The notes under the pieces were generated by a model. It was given only the letters and a program-made list of their open reading frames with translations, was not told the DNA's origin and ran no database searches. 64,000 nucleotides of DNA from positions 1,144,628 through 1,208,627 of the forward strand of contig NZ_CM001439.1 in NCBI RefSeq assembly GCF_000244955.1, given 5' to 3'. Position 1 is the first letter of the stretch; each line of letters starts with the position of its first letter. The stretch is from Saccharomonospora marina XMU15. GTDB lineage: Bacteria > Actinomycetota > Actinomycetes > Mycobacteriales > Pseudonocardiaceae. Shown one piece after another: positions 42,089 through 51,100 of the stretch. The translations under genes were made by a program, and so were the position numbers.

Positions 42089-43030
42089 TCAGGGTGAGGT
42101 GGGTTCGGCGGCCCACCCGGCGTAGTCGTCCCACGCTTGTAGCGTCGCTCGGCTTTCGAACCGGCGGGGTAGGCCCGAGACCGGGTCGGTGAACTCGAGC
42201 ACCTTGGCGAGCAACTGCAGCGGGCGGGTGAAGTCACCAAGAGGGGTTTCGGTCAGCTCCGGGTAGAAGGTGTCGCCGAGGATCGGCAGCCCCAGCGAGT
42301 TCATGTGCACCCGTAGCTGGTGTGTCCTTCCGGTCGCGGGCAGCAACCGGTACCGGCCGAGCCCGTCGCGATGCCGCACGAGTTCGATGCGGGTCTCGGC
42401 GTTGGGGACACCGGGGACCTCCATCGCCTTGAGTATCCCGCGCTCCTTGACGATGCGGCTGCGCACGGTCCGTGGCAGCTCGACGGCGGGGTCGTACGGT
42501 GCGATGGCCTCGTACTCCTTGCGGACGGCCCGATCACGGAACAGGTTCTGGTACGGAGCGCGTAGCTGGCTGCGGGTGACGAACATGACCAGGCCGGCGG
42601 TACCGCGATCGAGCCGGTGTGCCGGGCTCAACTCAGGCAGCCCGAGGTCGTGGCGTAGCCGCACCAGCGCGGTCTGCAGCACGTGCTGCCCCCGCGGGAT
42701 GGTGGCCATGAAGTGTGGCTTGTCCACCACGACCAGGTCGTCGTCGCGGTGGACGATACCGATGTCGAACGGCACGGGCACCTCGTAGGGCAGGTCGCGA
42801 TGGAACCAGATCAGCGCGTTCGGCTGGAACGGGGTGCACGGGGTGATCGGCCCGTCGATTCCGACGATGCGCTCCTGCCGCAGCATCTCGTCGATGCGGT
42901 GCGGCTCCAGCCGTGGCAGCCGGTCGACGAGGTGGTCACGCACGGTCGCCCATGGCCCGGTCGAGGGCAGCCGCAGCCGTGCAGCGTCGAGCCCGTGGCG
43001 CTGCGGCAGTGGCGACTTCGGACGTCTCAT
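42089..43030 (-). CDS. RluA-family pseudouridine synthase
   Basis: This 313-residue enzyme converts uridine to pseudouridine in RNA. An N-terminal region of about 90 residues is followed by the catalytic core: IVHRDDDLVVVDKPHFMATI, then AHRLDRGTAGLVMF with the nucleophilic aspartate, then ATGRTHQLRVHMNSLGLPIL and GDTFYP. There is no evident S4 domain. ATG 43030 is used since the first in-frame codon is GTG 43039. The RNA target (23S rRNA or tRNA) cannot be read from sequence. Confidence 0.9.
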   Translation of the reverse strand: MRRPKSPLPQRHGLDAARLRLPSTGPWATVRDHLVDRLPRLEPHRIDEMLRQERIVGIDGPITPCTPFQPNALIWFHRDLPYEVPVPFDIGIVHRDDDLVVVDKPHFMATIPRGQHVLQTALVRLRHDLGLPELSPAHRLDRGTAGLVMFVTRSQLRAPYQNLFRDRAVRKEYEAIAPYDPAVELPRTVRSRIVKERGILKAMEVPGVPNAETRIELVRHRDGLGRYRLLPATGRTHQLRVHMNSLGLPILGDTFYPELTETPLGDFTRPLQLLAKVLEFTDPVSGLPRRFESRATLQAWDDYAGWAAEPTSP

Positions 43031-43124
43031 GTCCCGCACTGTAGCCGGGCACGCGCTCGGCCCGCACCGGGTCGTCCGGGTGTGGAGAGCCTCGCGGGAA
43101 GTCCTAACGGGACAGAACCGGCCA

Positions 43125-43817
43125 CTACACCGAGTCCTCGCGCCGTGCCCGGCCCTCCATGCCGTCGAGCAGGTAGCCGAGCCCTTCGGTGAAGCTGGCG
43201 TCCCAGTCGTGTTCGGTCAGGTAGCCGTGTTCGACGAGCGTGGGGTAACGCTCGCGCTCGGTCCACAGGTAGGCGGCGGCGGAGTCCCGCGCGTTGTCGC
43301 CCCGCAGCCTCCACTGCGATTCGGAAAGCGCCGAACCGATCACGTAGTTGGCCAGCCCGTGCACGGCGGTGATCAGTCGTGGACCGAGCAGGCCGGCGCG
43401 CAGCACCGCACGGTGCAAGAACTCGGTACGCGCCAACACGTTCGGACCCAGCATGGGTCGCTCCACCATGGTCGCCGACCACGGGTGGCGAACCATGACA
43501 GCCCGCCACTGGGTGAGCAGTGCCACCAGGTCGGCGCGCCAGTCCTGGCTCTCTGGTGGAAGCACCACCTCGGCGAAGATCGCGTCCAGCGCGAGATCGA
43601 GCACGTCGTCCTTGGTCTGGACATGCCAGTACAGCGTCGTCGGTCCGTGCCGCAGGCGCTGGGCGAGCCTGCGCATGGTCAGCCCGGCGGACCCTTCCTC
43701 GTCCAGCAGCGCTACCGCCTCGCTCACGATCCGTTCCCGCGTCAGCGGTGCCTCGCCGCCGCCCCGAGAGGGTCGAGAGCGTAGCGCCACCTCGGGTGGT
43801 AATTCGCTGTCGGCCAT
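43125..43817 (-). CDS. TetR family transcriptional regulator
   Basis: This 230-residue TetR protein has its helix-turn-helix at LTMRRLAQRLRHGPTTLYWH, followed by TKDDVLDLALDAIFAEV. The C-terminal part resembles the TetR_C tetracycline-type domain. ATG 43817 is preferred to GTG 43820. It is followed by the pseudouridine synthase gene on the same strand, 94 bp away, but no target is evident. Confidence 0.85.
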   Translation of the reverse strand: MADSELPPEVALRSRPSRGGGEAPLTRERIVSEAVALLDEEGSAGLTMRRLAQRLRHGPTTLYWHVQTKDDVLDLALDAIFAEVVLPPESQDWRADLVALLTQWRAVMVRHPWSATMVERPMLGPNVLARTEFLHRAVLRAGLLGPRLITAVHGLANYVIGSALSESQWRLRGDNARDSAAAYLWTERERYPTLVEHGYLTEHDWDASFTEGLGYLLDGMEGRARREDSV

Positions 43818-43881
43818 CACACCAACCTAGTGTGTTCTTCCCGTTTCCGAACAGCTTCACCGAAAGATCCGCCGACACCGG

Positions 43882-44556
43882 TCACGGCCCGGGTTGGCCG
43901 TTGCGGGGCGTGACGAGCCCGGATTCGTAGGCCAGCACCACCAACTGTGCGCGGTCGCGGGCACGCAGCTTCACCATCGCCCTGCTGACGTGGGTCTTCG
44001 CCGTCGTAGGGCTGATCACCATGTGTTCGGCGATCTCGTCGTTGGAAAGGCCGCGTGCCACGAGTGAGACGACTTCCCGCTCCCGGTTGGTCAGTACGTC
44101 GAGTGCGCCGGCCTGCGAGCCCGCCGGTGGTCTGGACACGAACTCGCTGATCAACCTGCTGGTCACCGACGGGGCCAGCAGCGAGTCGCCCCTCGCCGCC
44201 ACGCGGACGGCGTGCAGCAGGTCGTCGGGTTCGATGTCCTTGACGAGGAACCCACCCGCCCCGGCCCTGAGTGCGTTGAAGACGTACTCGTCGAAGCCGT
44301 AGTTGGTCAGGATCACCACATGCACCCCACCGAGCCGCTCGTCGGCCGCGATGAGTCTGGTCAACTCGATGCCGTCGAGCACGGGCATCTGGATGTCGAC
44401 GAGTGCGACGTCCGGCAGGGTGGTAGTGACGAGGTCGAATCCGGCTCTGCCGTCGGCGGCCTCGCCGACGACCTCGATGCCGTCCTCGGCGTCGAGCAGC
44501 GCGCGGAACCCACCCCTGATCAGCGCCTGGTCGTCCACCAGCACGACCCGGATCAC
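43882..44556 (-). CDS. NarL/FixJ-type response regulator
   Basis: This 224-residue regulator has a receiver domain (phospho-acceptor Asp54 in ALVDIQMPVLDG, conserved Lys in GFLVKDIEPDDL) and a LuxR-type helix-turn-helix LTNREREVVSLVARGLSNDE through TTAKTHVSRAMVKL. The GTG start overlaps the stop of the sensor kinase by 4 nt (GTGA), so the pair is translationally coupled. No target gene is evident. Confidence 0.92.
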   Translation of the reverse strand: MIRVVLVDDQALIRGGFRALLDAEDGIEVVGEAADGRAGFDLVTTTLPDVALVDIQMPVLDGIELTRLIAADERLGGVHVVILTNYGFDEYVFNALRAGAGGFLVKDIEPDDLLHAVRVAARGDSLLAPSVTSRLISEFVSRPPAGSQAGALDVLTNREREVVSLVARGLSNDEIAEHMVISPTTAKTHVSRAMVKLRARDRAQLVVLAYESGLVTPRNGQPGP

Positions 44557-45707
44557 GCGAGCTTTCCTTCCAACGGCAGCGCGGCCTCCACGGTGAACCC
44601 GCCGCCGGGGCGAGCACCCGCGCTCAAACGCCCGCCAAGTGCGGTCACGCGTTCGCGCATACCGAGCAGGCCGACGCCCGGCACCGGCGGTTTGCGCGGG
44701 TCCGCGGACCCGTTGTCGTCGATTCGAAGGGTCAGTTCCCCTGCCGTGACACCGACCCGCACCGATGCCTCGCCGGAGCCCGCGTGGCGGGCGACGTTGG
44801 TGAGTGCTTCCTGCACGATGCGGTAGGCGGCCGTGTCGATGTCGGAGGGCAGCCCTGTCGTGTCGCCGTCGACGGTCACCTTCGCCGTGACGCCCGCGGC
44901 GCGGGCCTGCTCGACGAGGGTGGGCAGAGCCAAGAGGCCGTGGGTGCAGGCAGTGCTCTTGTCGCTCTTGTCGTCGCGCAACACCTCAAGCGTCGCCCGC
45001 AGTTCCTTGTTCGCCTCCGCGCTGGCGTGCTGTATCGCCAGCAGCGCGTCCGGGACTTCCTCGCCGCGCTTTCTCGCCAGATGGATGGCCACACCCGCCT
45101 GCAACTTGACGATCGAGATCTGGTGGGTGAGCGAGTCGTGCAGTTCGCGGGCGATCCGCACGCGTTCCTCCTCCGCGCGGCGGCGAGCCACCTCCTCCCG
45201 CGTTCGCAGCGCCTCGGCGGCTCGTTGCTCAGCCTGCCGCAGGTAGGCCCGGCGGTGCCGGGTCACCTCACCCAGCACCAGCGCGGCGAAGAACCAGCCC
45301 ACCGGCAGGATCGCGTCCTGGATTGCCCCCGCTGTGAACGTGCCTCCCTCGGCGGCGAGGTTGTCCAGCACGGCGAACACCATCAGCGGCACCACGACCG
45401 CGATTCCCAGCAGCCGGTGCCCGACGCTGACTGCGGTGTAGATCGCGATGAGCACCGGCACGGCGGCGACCGCGCCCGGATCGACACGGGACAGGTATGC
45501 CAGCCCCAGCACCAGGCTCACCAGCAAGACGGTGCGCGGAAAGCGTGCCCGCACGGCGATCACCAGCGAACCGGCTGACAGCAGCGCGTAGTCCAGCGGC
45601 GCAGGCCGTGGCTGCCCCAGCAGCGCGTCGGCCAGCACGAGTCCGGTGACGCCCACGGCGAGCGCGGCATCGAGCAGGTCCGCCCGTCGATCCCGGATCG
45701 GGTCCAT
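44553..45707 (-). CDS. Sensor histidine kinase, DesK/NarX-like (HisKA_3)
   Basis: This 384-residue kinase has four to five N-terminal membrane helices (about 10-145), a coiled linker rich in Arg/Glu, the phospho-acceptor His190 in ARELHDSLTHQISIVKLQAG, and an HATPase domain with VQEALTNVARHAGSGEASVR and IDDNGSADPRKPPVPGVGLL. It lacks a periplasmic sensor domain and probably senses a membrane-associated signal. The partner regulator follows immediately. Confidence 0.92.
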   Translation of the reverse strand: MDPIRDRRADLLDAALAVGVTGLVLADALLGQPRPAPLDYALLSAGSLVIAVRARFPRTVLLVSLVLGLAYLSRVDPGAVAAVPVLIAIYTAVSVGHRLLGIAVVVPLMVFAVLDNLAAEGGTFTAGAIQDAILPVGWFFAALVLGEVTRHRRAYLRQAEQRAAEALRTREEVARRRAEEERVRIARELHDSLTHQISIVKLQAGVAIHLARKRGEEVPDALLAIQHASAEANKELRATLEVLRDDKSDKSTACTHGLLALPTLVEQARAAGVTAKVTVDGDTTGLPSDIDTAAYRIVQEALTNVARHAGSGEASVRVGVTAGELTLRIDDNGSADPRKPPVPGVGLLGMRERVTALGGRLSAGARPGGGFTVEAALPLEGKLA

Positions 45708-45891
45708 AGCCGAACACTAGCCCGCATCCGGCCGCAGGTCGTTGGTCGAGCGGCGTACTTCCCCCGGCGTAGGGGAAGGGTGGCACTCCCGCAGGGGGGT
45801 GTGGTCGAGAAGCCTTCGCCGGTGCGACGCGTGCGGGCCGCCCCGCGAGCAGCATTGGCGAGGATTCGACCCGGAATGAGGGGAGCACACC

Positions 45892-46524
45892 ATGATGTTC
45901 GTCGAGGTCTTGACCACCCGCGGCTCGCTCACCGAGCGGCAGCGGGAGCGAATCAACACCCGGTTCATCGAGCAAATGACCGGTCACGGCGAGGCCGGTG
46001 CCGAGGGGGGCGCACCGGAGGAGGTGCTACAGACGGCACGAGGGCTGTTCCAGCTCACCTTCCACGAAGCGGACGGGTGGTTCGTCGGTGCGCAACGCAT
46101 CGCGGACGGGCAGCAGGCGAGATTCGTCGTGCGCGCCAGCGTGCCGCAGGCGTGGCTGCAGGAAACCAGCGCACACCTGATCAAGACGATGACCGGCATT
46201 CTCGCCGAGATCGACGGCGGTGAGCGGCTGTACGAGGAGCCGCACGCGTGGATTCACGTGGTGGGCATCGCGGACGGCTCCATCGGGGTTTTCGGCCAAC
46301 CGCACAGCGGCAACGACATCGTCAAGCTCATCACCAAGTCGCACCGGGAGTCGCCGAAGCCGCCCAGCGACCTGCCCGCGGAGAAGGGCTTCGACCCGGT
46401 GTGCGGCATGACGGTGCCCTGGAAGCACGCGGCGGGCACGGCCGAGCACGAGGGTGTCAGGTACGCCTTCTGCAGCAGTGGTTGCCACGAGGTGTTCGTG
46501 GAGGAACACCCGGAAGCCGCCTGA
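45892..46524 (+). CDS. Tautomerase-like / YHS-domain fusion protein
   Basis: This 210-residue protein begins MMFVEVLTTRGSLTERQRER, which resembles the 4-oxalocrotonate tautomerase fold without the catalytic Pro1. Residues 115-150 (LYEEPHAWIHVVGIADGSIG) look like a second tautomerase-type strand-helix unit. The last 45 residues form a YHS metal-binding domain: DPVCGMTV, A-EHEGVRYAFCSSGCHEVF and the closing EEHP. YHS domains bind copper or heavy metals. A GGGGAG site precedes the ATG pair at 45892/45895. The combination is unusual and its role is unknown. Confidence 0.78.
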   Translation: MMFVEVLTTRGSLTERQRERINTRFIEQMTGHGEAGAEGGAPEEVLQTARGLFQLTFHEADGWFVGAQRIADGQQARFVVRASVPQAWLQETSAHLIKTMTGILAEIDGGERLYEEPHAWIHVVGIADGSIGVFGQPHSGNDIVKLITKSHRESPKPPSDLPAEKGFDPVCGMTVPWKHAAGTAEHEGVRYAFCSSGCHEVFVEEHPEAA

Positions 46525-46645
46525 CACGGAACCGCTGGGCCAGTTCCACGACACCGCGAACGGTAACCCGGCCGGATGACCCACAGTGGCGGAGCGGCTA
46601 CGATGTCGGCGGTTCCACACCTTGCTCGAGGGGAGCTCGACCCGC

Positions 46646-47470
46646 ATGTCCAACGACAACGCCGACAACAACGATCCGGAGATCGTCGTACTGGACGATG
46701 GTGTTCCGACCGCGGCCCGCGTCTACGACGTGATGCTGGACGGCAAGGACAACTACGCCATCGACAGGCAGGTCGCCGAGGCGAGCCTCGCCGTCATGCC
46801 TGAGCTCAAGGAGATCGCCCTGCACAACAGAGCGATCCTGCATCGCGTTGTGCGCTACCTCGCCACCGAGGAGGGCATCACGCAGTTCCTCGACCTCGGC
46901 TCCGGATTGCCCACGGTGCGCAACACCCACGAGGTGGCGCAGGAGGCCAACCCCGAGGCACGGGTCGTCTACGTCGACATCGATCCGATCGTGCTCGCGC
47001 ACGGCAGGGCGATCCTGCAGGACAACGAGAACACCGCCGTGGTGACGGCCGACATCCGCAAGCCCCGCGAGGTCCTCGATCACCCCGAGGTGCGGGCGAT
47101 GATCGACTTCGACAAGCCGGTGTGCGTCATGCTGTGCGGGATCCTGCACCACATCCTCGACGAGGAGGACCCGCAGGCAATCGTCACCGCGTTGCGTGAG
47201 GCCGTGCCGTCCGGCTCGTTCTTCTTCATCACCAACTTCACCAGGCTCGGGGACTCACCCGAGAGCGAGGAGTTGGAACGGGTGCTGCTGTCGCAACTCG
47301 GCACGGGCAGGGTGCGCACACCCGAGGAGCTGACCCGGTTCTTCGACGGCCTCGAGCTGCTGAGCCCCGGCGTGGTGCCGCTTCCGTTGTGGCGTCCGGA
47401 GGAGATCGTCACCGACGCCACGACGGTAGGCGTGCGGTTCATGACAGGCGGTGTCGCCCGCAAGCCGTGA
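46646..47470 (+). CDS. DUF574/SAV2177-family SAM-dependent methyltransferase
   Basis: This 274-residue member of the large actinobacterial DUF574 family has the N-terminal signature PTAARVYDVMLDGKDNYAID, motif I FLDLGSGLPT, the VVYVDIDPIVLAHG acidic loop and HHILDEEDP in the post-core. The family has a methyltransferase fold but unknown substrates. A second member is at 57610. A strong hairpin follows the stop. Confidence 0.88.
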   Translation: MSNDNADNNDPEIVVLDDGVPTAARVYDVMLDGKDNYAIDRQVAEASLAVMPELKEIALHNRAILHRVVRYLATEEGITQFLDLGSGLPTVRNTHEVAQEANPEARVVYVDIDPIVLAHGRAILQDNENTAVVTADIRKPREVLDHPEVRAMIDFDKPVCVMLCGILHHILDEEDPQAIVTALREAVPSGSFFFITNFTRLGDSPESEELERVLLSQLGTGRVRTPEELTRFFDGLELLSPGVVPLPLWRPEEIVTDATTVGVRFMTGGVARKP

Positions 47471-47477
47471 GCCGAAG

Positions 47478-47516
47478 CCGAGGCAGGCCCCGCGGTTCCC
47501 GCGGGCCCTGCCTCGG
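47478..47516. terminator. Strong bidirectional stem-loop
   Basis: An 18-bp stem with one mismatch (arm CCGAGGCAGGCCCCGCGG at 47478-47495, partner 47499-47516) and a TTC loop sits 8 bp after the methyltransferase stop and 22 bp before the end of the convergent hemerythrin gene. A shared terminator is the natural reading. Confidence 0.75.
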
Positions 47517-47538
47517 TGAACCGCGAACGCCGCCGCGG

Positions 47539-48102
47539 TCAGCTCTGCCTGCCCTCGAGTTTGTCTCGCATCCGGTCGATCATTCCGGCGCCCGGCGCGA
47601 GGATCCGGTTCGCGGGCGGCTTGTCCGGCGCCTGCGGGTGCGGCCGAGTCGGCGCGGTCTGCTTCGCCTTCGTGACCTTCTCCCCGAGCGATATCAGCTC
47701 CTGCTCGTCCATCGCGGACTCGAGCTTGGGAAGCAGGTCGGTCTCCTCGTCGTCCACGTGGTGCCGGATCGAGTCGATCAGGTTGCCGAGCAGCTGGTCG
47801 AACTTCGGGTCCGTCGCGTCGAGGCCCTCCAGCTGTTTCATCAGCAGCTCGGCCTGGGAGTGCTCCTCGATCTCGTGATCGGCGATCTCGTCACCGTTGG
47901 ACAGGTGCTTGCGCGCCGCGGGGTACAGGTACTGCTCCTCGGCGACCGAGTGGCGGACGAGTTCGGCGATCACGTGGTCGGCCAGCTCCCTGCGCCGCTG
48001 CGGATCGGCCGTGCGGTCCTCGAGTTCGGAGAACACCTGCTCCACGTCCCTGTGGTCCCGCACGATCACGCCGATCAGGTCATCGCGTTCCGCCGTGCTC
48101 AT
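47539..48102 (-). CDS. Hemerythrin HHE-domain protein
   Basis: This 187-residue protein has a four-helix hemerythrin-like di-iron domain. The metal ligands are suggested by VRDHRDVEQVF, RHSVAEEQYLYP, HEIEEHSQAE and HHVDDEETDLLPKLE. A 40-residue proline-rich C-terminus follows. Such proteins bind oxygen, NO or iron and are linked to oxidative stress in mycobacteria. ATG 48102 has a GGGAG close upstream; ATG 48117 would overlap the stop of the upstream protease gene. Confidence 0.9.
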   Translation of the reverse strand: MSTAERDDLIGVIVRDHRDVEQVFSELEDRTADPQRRRELADHVIAELVRHSVAEEQYLYPAARKHLSNGDEIADHEIEEHSQAELLMKQLEGLDATDPKFDQLLGNLIDSIRHHVDDEETDLLPKLESAMDEQELISLGEKVTKAKQTAPTRPHPQAPDKPPANRILAPGAGMIDRMRDKLEGRQS

Positions 48103-48113
48103 GGCCGCTCCCT

Positions 48114-49136
48114 TCATCCCTCCCGGGAACCGATGGTGATGGTGGCTTGCTGCCGCTGGTTGTCGCGCACGTACTCGACCGGCACCCGCTGGCCTGGTTC
48201 GGTGCGGCGAAGCGCCGTCAGCAGCTCCTCGACGCTGCTGATGCGCGTGTCACCGAAGCGCACCAGCACGTCACCTCGTCGCAGACCCGCTTCCTCGGCG
48301 GGGCTGCCCTGCTCCACGCCGAGTACGAGGGCGCCCTCCTCGGTCTGGATACCGAGCTGTTGCCTGATCGACTCGGTGAGCCTGCCCAGCGACAGCCCGA
48401 GGTAGGGGTGGGTGGCCGTGCCGTCCTCGAGTAGTTCGGCTGTCGTGTCGAGCACCGTCGACGTGGGGATGGCGAAGCCGAGCGACACCGCACCGGCGCT
48501 CGGCGGAATGTAGGCCTCGTTGATACCGATGACACGCCCCTCGGCGTCCAGCAGCGCACCGCCGGAGTTGCCGGGCGAGATGGAGGCGTCGGTCTGGATC
48601 AGATCCACCAGCGACCGGCTCTGTGCCGCGGATCCGGGAATCTCGCGGTGCAGCCCGGACACGATGCCCGCCGTGACCGAGTTCTCGAAGCCGAGCGGGC
48701 TGCCGATGGCGATCGCTCGCTCGCCCGGCCGGGGCAGCTGCTTTCGAAACTCGGGTACGGGCAGGTCGCCGCGCTCGGTGCGCAGTACCGCGAGGTCGGT
48801 GATCCGGTCGGTGGCGAGCACGGTGGCGCCGGACTCCGTTCCGTCGGCGTAGGTGAGCGTGACCTGTCGTTGGTCGGTGACGACGTGCTGGTTGGTGACA
48901 ACGATGTTGTCGCGCAACACGACCCCGCTGCCGATGCCGTCGGCGGGGGTGCGCACGGTGACCACACTTGGTTCGACGCGCTCGACCAGGTCGGCGTAGC
49001 CGGAGTTCTCGGGGGCCTGCGCGCTGTTGGCGGGTTCGCCGCCCTGCCCGCCCGACGGGTCCTGCTGACCGCCGGTGCAGCCCGCGACGAACAACACAGC
49101 CGTGGCCACGGCCAGCACGCTCAGTCGGGAAGGCAC
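48114..49136 (-). CDS. HtrA/DegP-like trypsin-fold protease with PDZ domain, lipoprotein
   Basis: This 340-residue surface protease has a lipoprotein signal with lipobox FVAGC (Cys20). The catalytic triad is visible as His in TNQHVVTD, Asp in ITDLAVLR and Ser in PGNSGGALLD. A single C-terminal PDZ domain (LGLSLGRLTESIRQQLGIQT, GLRRGDVLVRFGDTRI) follows. It would handle misfolded envelope proteins. The start is GTG 49136. Its stop lies just past the hemerythrin ATG region, and the two genes may be co-transcribed. Confidence 0.9.
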   Translation of the reverse strand: MPSRLSVLAVATAVLFVAGCTGGQQDPSGGQGGEPANSAQAPENSGYADLVERVEPSVVTVRTPADGIGSGVVLRDNIVVTNQHVVTDQRQVTLTYADGTESGATVLATDRITDLAVLRTERGDLPVPEFRKQLPRPGERAIAIGSPLGFENSVTAGIVSGLHREIPGSAAQSRSLVDLIQTDASISPGNSGGALLDAEGRVIGINEAYIPPSAGAVSLGFAIPTSTVLDTTAELLEDGTATHPYLGLSLGRLTESIRQQLGIQTEEGALVLGVEQGSPAEEAGLRRGDVLVRFGDTRISSVEELLTALRRTEPGQRVPVEYVRDNQRQQATITIGSREG

Positions 49137-49267
49137 GGCGAATGGCTACCCAGCTTGACGGTCGTCGAATCCGCACCCGGTCACGAACGGACAAAGGCGT
49201 GGTTGCCAGGGAGGTCTGCCGGGAACCCAACGGTTGCCCACGACCCGCACGAGGAGAGGAGCCGGCT

Positions 49268-49606
49268 GTGCGAGCGGCAGTCACCTCGGTTGTGGCCGCG
49301 TTGGCCCTGGTGGGCGCCTGTGGGGGCGAGGCGAATCCGCCAGGTGAGTCAGGCGGACTCACGACTTCTCCGCCGCCCGCCTCGCCGTCGGAGGGCGAGG
49401 AGGTGCTGGTGCGCGGCACCGTGCAGACCGGTGTGGAGCCCGACTGCCTGGTGCTGATCACGCCGGGACGCGAGTACCTGCTGCTCGACGCACCGCAGGT
49501 GGAGGTGGGCAAGCGCTACCTCGTGCGCGGCAAGCTACGGCCCGGCGCGGCGACGACGTGCATGCAGGGCACGCCGATGACCGTGCTGCGGGCCGATCCG
49601 CTGTGA
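49268..49606 (+). CDS. Small putative lipoprotein
   Basis: From GTG 49268 (AGGAG 6 nt upstream) this encodes 112 residues with a lipobox ALVGAC at about 13-18. A Pro/Ser-rich linker follows, and then an OB-like compact domain beginning VLVRGTVQTGVEPDCLVLIT and including RYLVRGKLRPGAATTC. Two cysteines could form a disulfide. No named family is recognised. It is 10 bp upstream of the SPW protein gene and likely heads a stress-type operon. Confidence 0.75.
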   Translation: MRAAVTSVVAALALVGACGGEANPPGESGGLTTSPPPASPSEGEEVLVRGTVQTGVEPDCLVLITPGREYLLLDAPQVEVGKRYLVRGKLRPGAATTCMQGTPMTVLRADPL

Positions 49607-49616
49607 GGAGGCGATC

Positions 49617-50171
49617 GTGAATCCGCGACGCAGGACAGGCGAGCAGTCCCGCCCGCCCATGGTTCCCGAGGAACAGTACGGACCGTGGAAGGGGATGCGG
49701 CCGCCGCACACCAACCCGTCCGCTGTGCCCGCGGACCGCTACCAACGACCGTCCCGGCCCGTGCCCTTCCGAGACGTGCTGGCCGGGTTTCCCAGCGCCA
49801 TGGTGTTCCTCAGCGGCGTGTGGCTGCTGGTCGTGCCGTTCCTGATCGAGCATCCCGGCACCGCGGCGGGGGTCAACGCGGTGTGGAACGACGTAGGGGC
49901 GGGCCTTGTGCTCGTTGTGCTCGGCGCGACCAGGGCGGTGTCGCCTTTCAGCACGTTGTGGGCCGGTTGGCTGACTCTCCTTGTCGGCGGCTGGCTGATC
50001 GCGGCGCCCTACGTGCTGGGTTACCGGGGTGGTGACGCCGCCGGTGCGACGGCGAACGACGTGGTCGTCGGGGCGGTCGTCATCGGACTCACGGTGGTGA
50101 GTCTCGTGTTGAGCCTGCGCTGGCGTGGGGCGGAGAGCACGCGACGGGAAGGTGAAGGTGAGCGCGAATGA
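49617..50171 (+). CDS. SPW-repeat-like membrane protein
   Basis: This 184-residue protein has a 60-residue cytoplasmic N-terminus and four membrane helices arranged as two similar hairpins (SAMVFLSGVWLLVVPFLIEH with WNDVGAGLVLVVLGATRAVS, and WAGWLTLLVGGWLIAAPYVL with ANDVVVGAVVIGLTVVSLVL). This is the SPW-repeat arrangement, although the SPW triplet itself is changed. GTG 49617 has GGAGG upstream. It overlaps the universal stress protein gene by ATGA. Confidence 0.78.
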   Translation: MNPRRRTGEQSRPPMVPEEQYGPWKGMRPPHTNPSAVPADRYQRPSRPVPFRDVLAGFPSAMVFLSGVWLLVVPFLIEHPGTAAGVNAVWNDVGAGLVLVVLGATRAVSPFSTLWAGWLTLLVGGWLIAAPYVLGYRGGDAAGATANDVVVGAVVIGLTVVSLVLSLRWRGAESTRREGEGERE

Positions 50172-51100
50172 CGGAACCCGAACTGCCTCGGCAGGCCGTG
50201 CTGGCGTGCTTCGACGGCTCGGAAGGATCGACCTCGGCGGTCCGTTGGGCCGCGAACGAGGCGCGTGCACGCGGCAAGCCGCTGATCGTCGTGCAGTCCT
50301 TCGAGTGGGCCATGCCCCTCGTCGGCCCGGGTGCGACGAGTACGAGCGCCTACGGCGAGGACACCGTGCGTGAGTTCGCCGCCGACCAGCTGGCCGAAGT
50401 CGAGCAGGAAGCCCGCGGGCTGGCACCGCGAACAGCCGTGCACACCACGATGCCGGACGGTCGGCCGGAGGACACCGTCCCCAAGCTCGCCGAGGAACTC
50501 GATCCGGTGCTGGTCGTGCTCGGGGCTTCGGGCCGGGGCGCGGTGGCCAGAGTGCTGCTCGGTTCCACGGCCGCCGAGTTGGCCAGGACGCTGCGCCACC
50601 CGCTGGTGGTGGTCAGGGGCGAACCGGCGCCCGAAGGCGCACCGGTGGTGGTCGGTGTGGACGGTGCGGGCACGAGTGAGAGGGCTCTGGAGTTCGCGGT
50701 CGACTTCGCCGAGCGGCACGGTGTCGGCGTCCGGGCGGTGCATGCCTGGTCGGACTGGCCACTCGACGTGTTCGCGACCGCGCCGCCCGGCCAGGTCGGG
50801 ATGGATCACGTCGACAACACGACGCAGGAACTCGCCCGCAAGCGGGTGGAGGCGCTGCGTGGCCGGCACGCGGGCACACCCGTGGACTGGGAGCCGGTGA
50901 CGGAACCGGCCGCGGGGGCGCTGCTGGACCGGGCGGAGGGAGCAAGCCTCGTCGTCGTCGGCAGCCACGGCAGGGGAGCGCTGGGCAGGGCACTGCTCGG
51001 CTCGGTGAGTCACGCCGTGCTCTACCACGCACCGTGCCCGGTCGCCGTGCTCCGCGACACACACGACGCACACGACGCACACGAGGAGGACACGTCATGA
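50168..51100 (+). CDS. Universal stress protein, two Usp domains
   Basis: This 310-residue protein has two UspA domains (about 8-150 and 160-300). The ATP-binding motif G-x2-G-x9-GS is visible as GASGRGAVARVLLGSTAAEL in the first and GSHGRGALGRALLGSVSHAV in the second. Two-domain Usps are typical of hypoxia or stationary-phase regulons in actinobacteria. It overlaps genes on both sides by ATGA. Confidence 0.92.
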   Translation: MTEPELPRQAVLACFDGSEGSTSAVRWAANEARARGKPLIVVQSFEWAMPLVGPGATSTSAYGEDTVREFAADQLAEVEQEARGLAPRTAVHTTMPDGRPEDTVPKLAEELDPVLVVLGASGRGAVARVLLGSTAAELARTLRHPLVVVRGEPAPEGAPVVVGVDGAGTSERALEFAVDFAERHGVGVRAVHAWSDWPLDVFATAPPGQVGMDHVDNTTQELARKRVEALRGRHAGTPVDWEPVTEPAAGALLDRAEGASLVVVGSHGRGALGRALLGSVSHAVLYHAPCPVAVLRDTHDAHDAHEEDTS

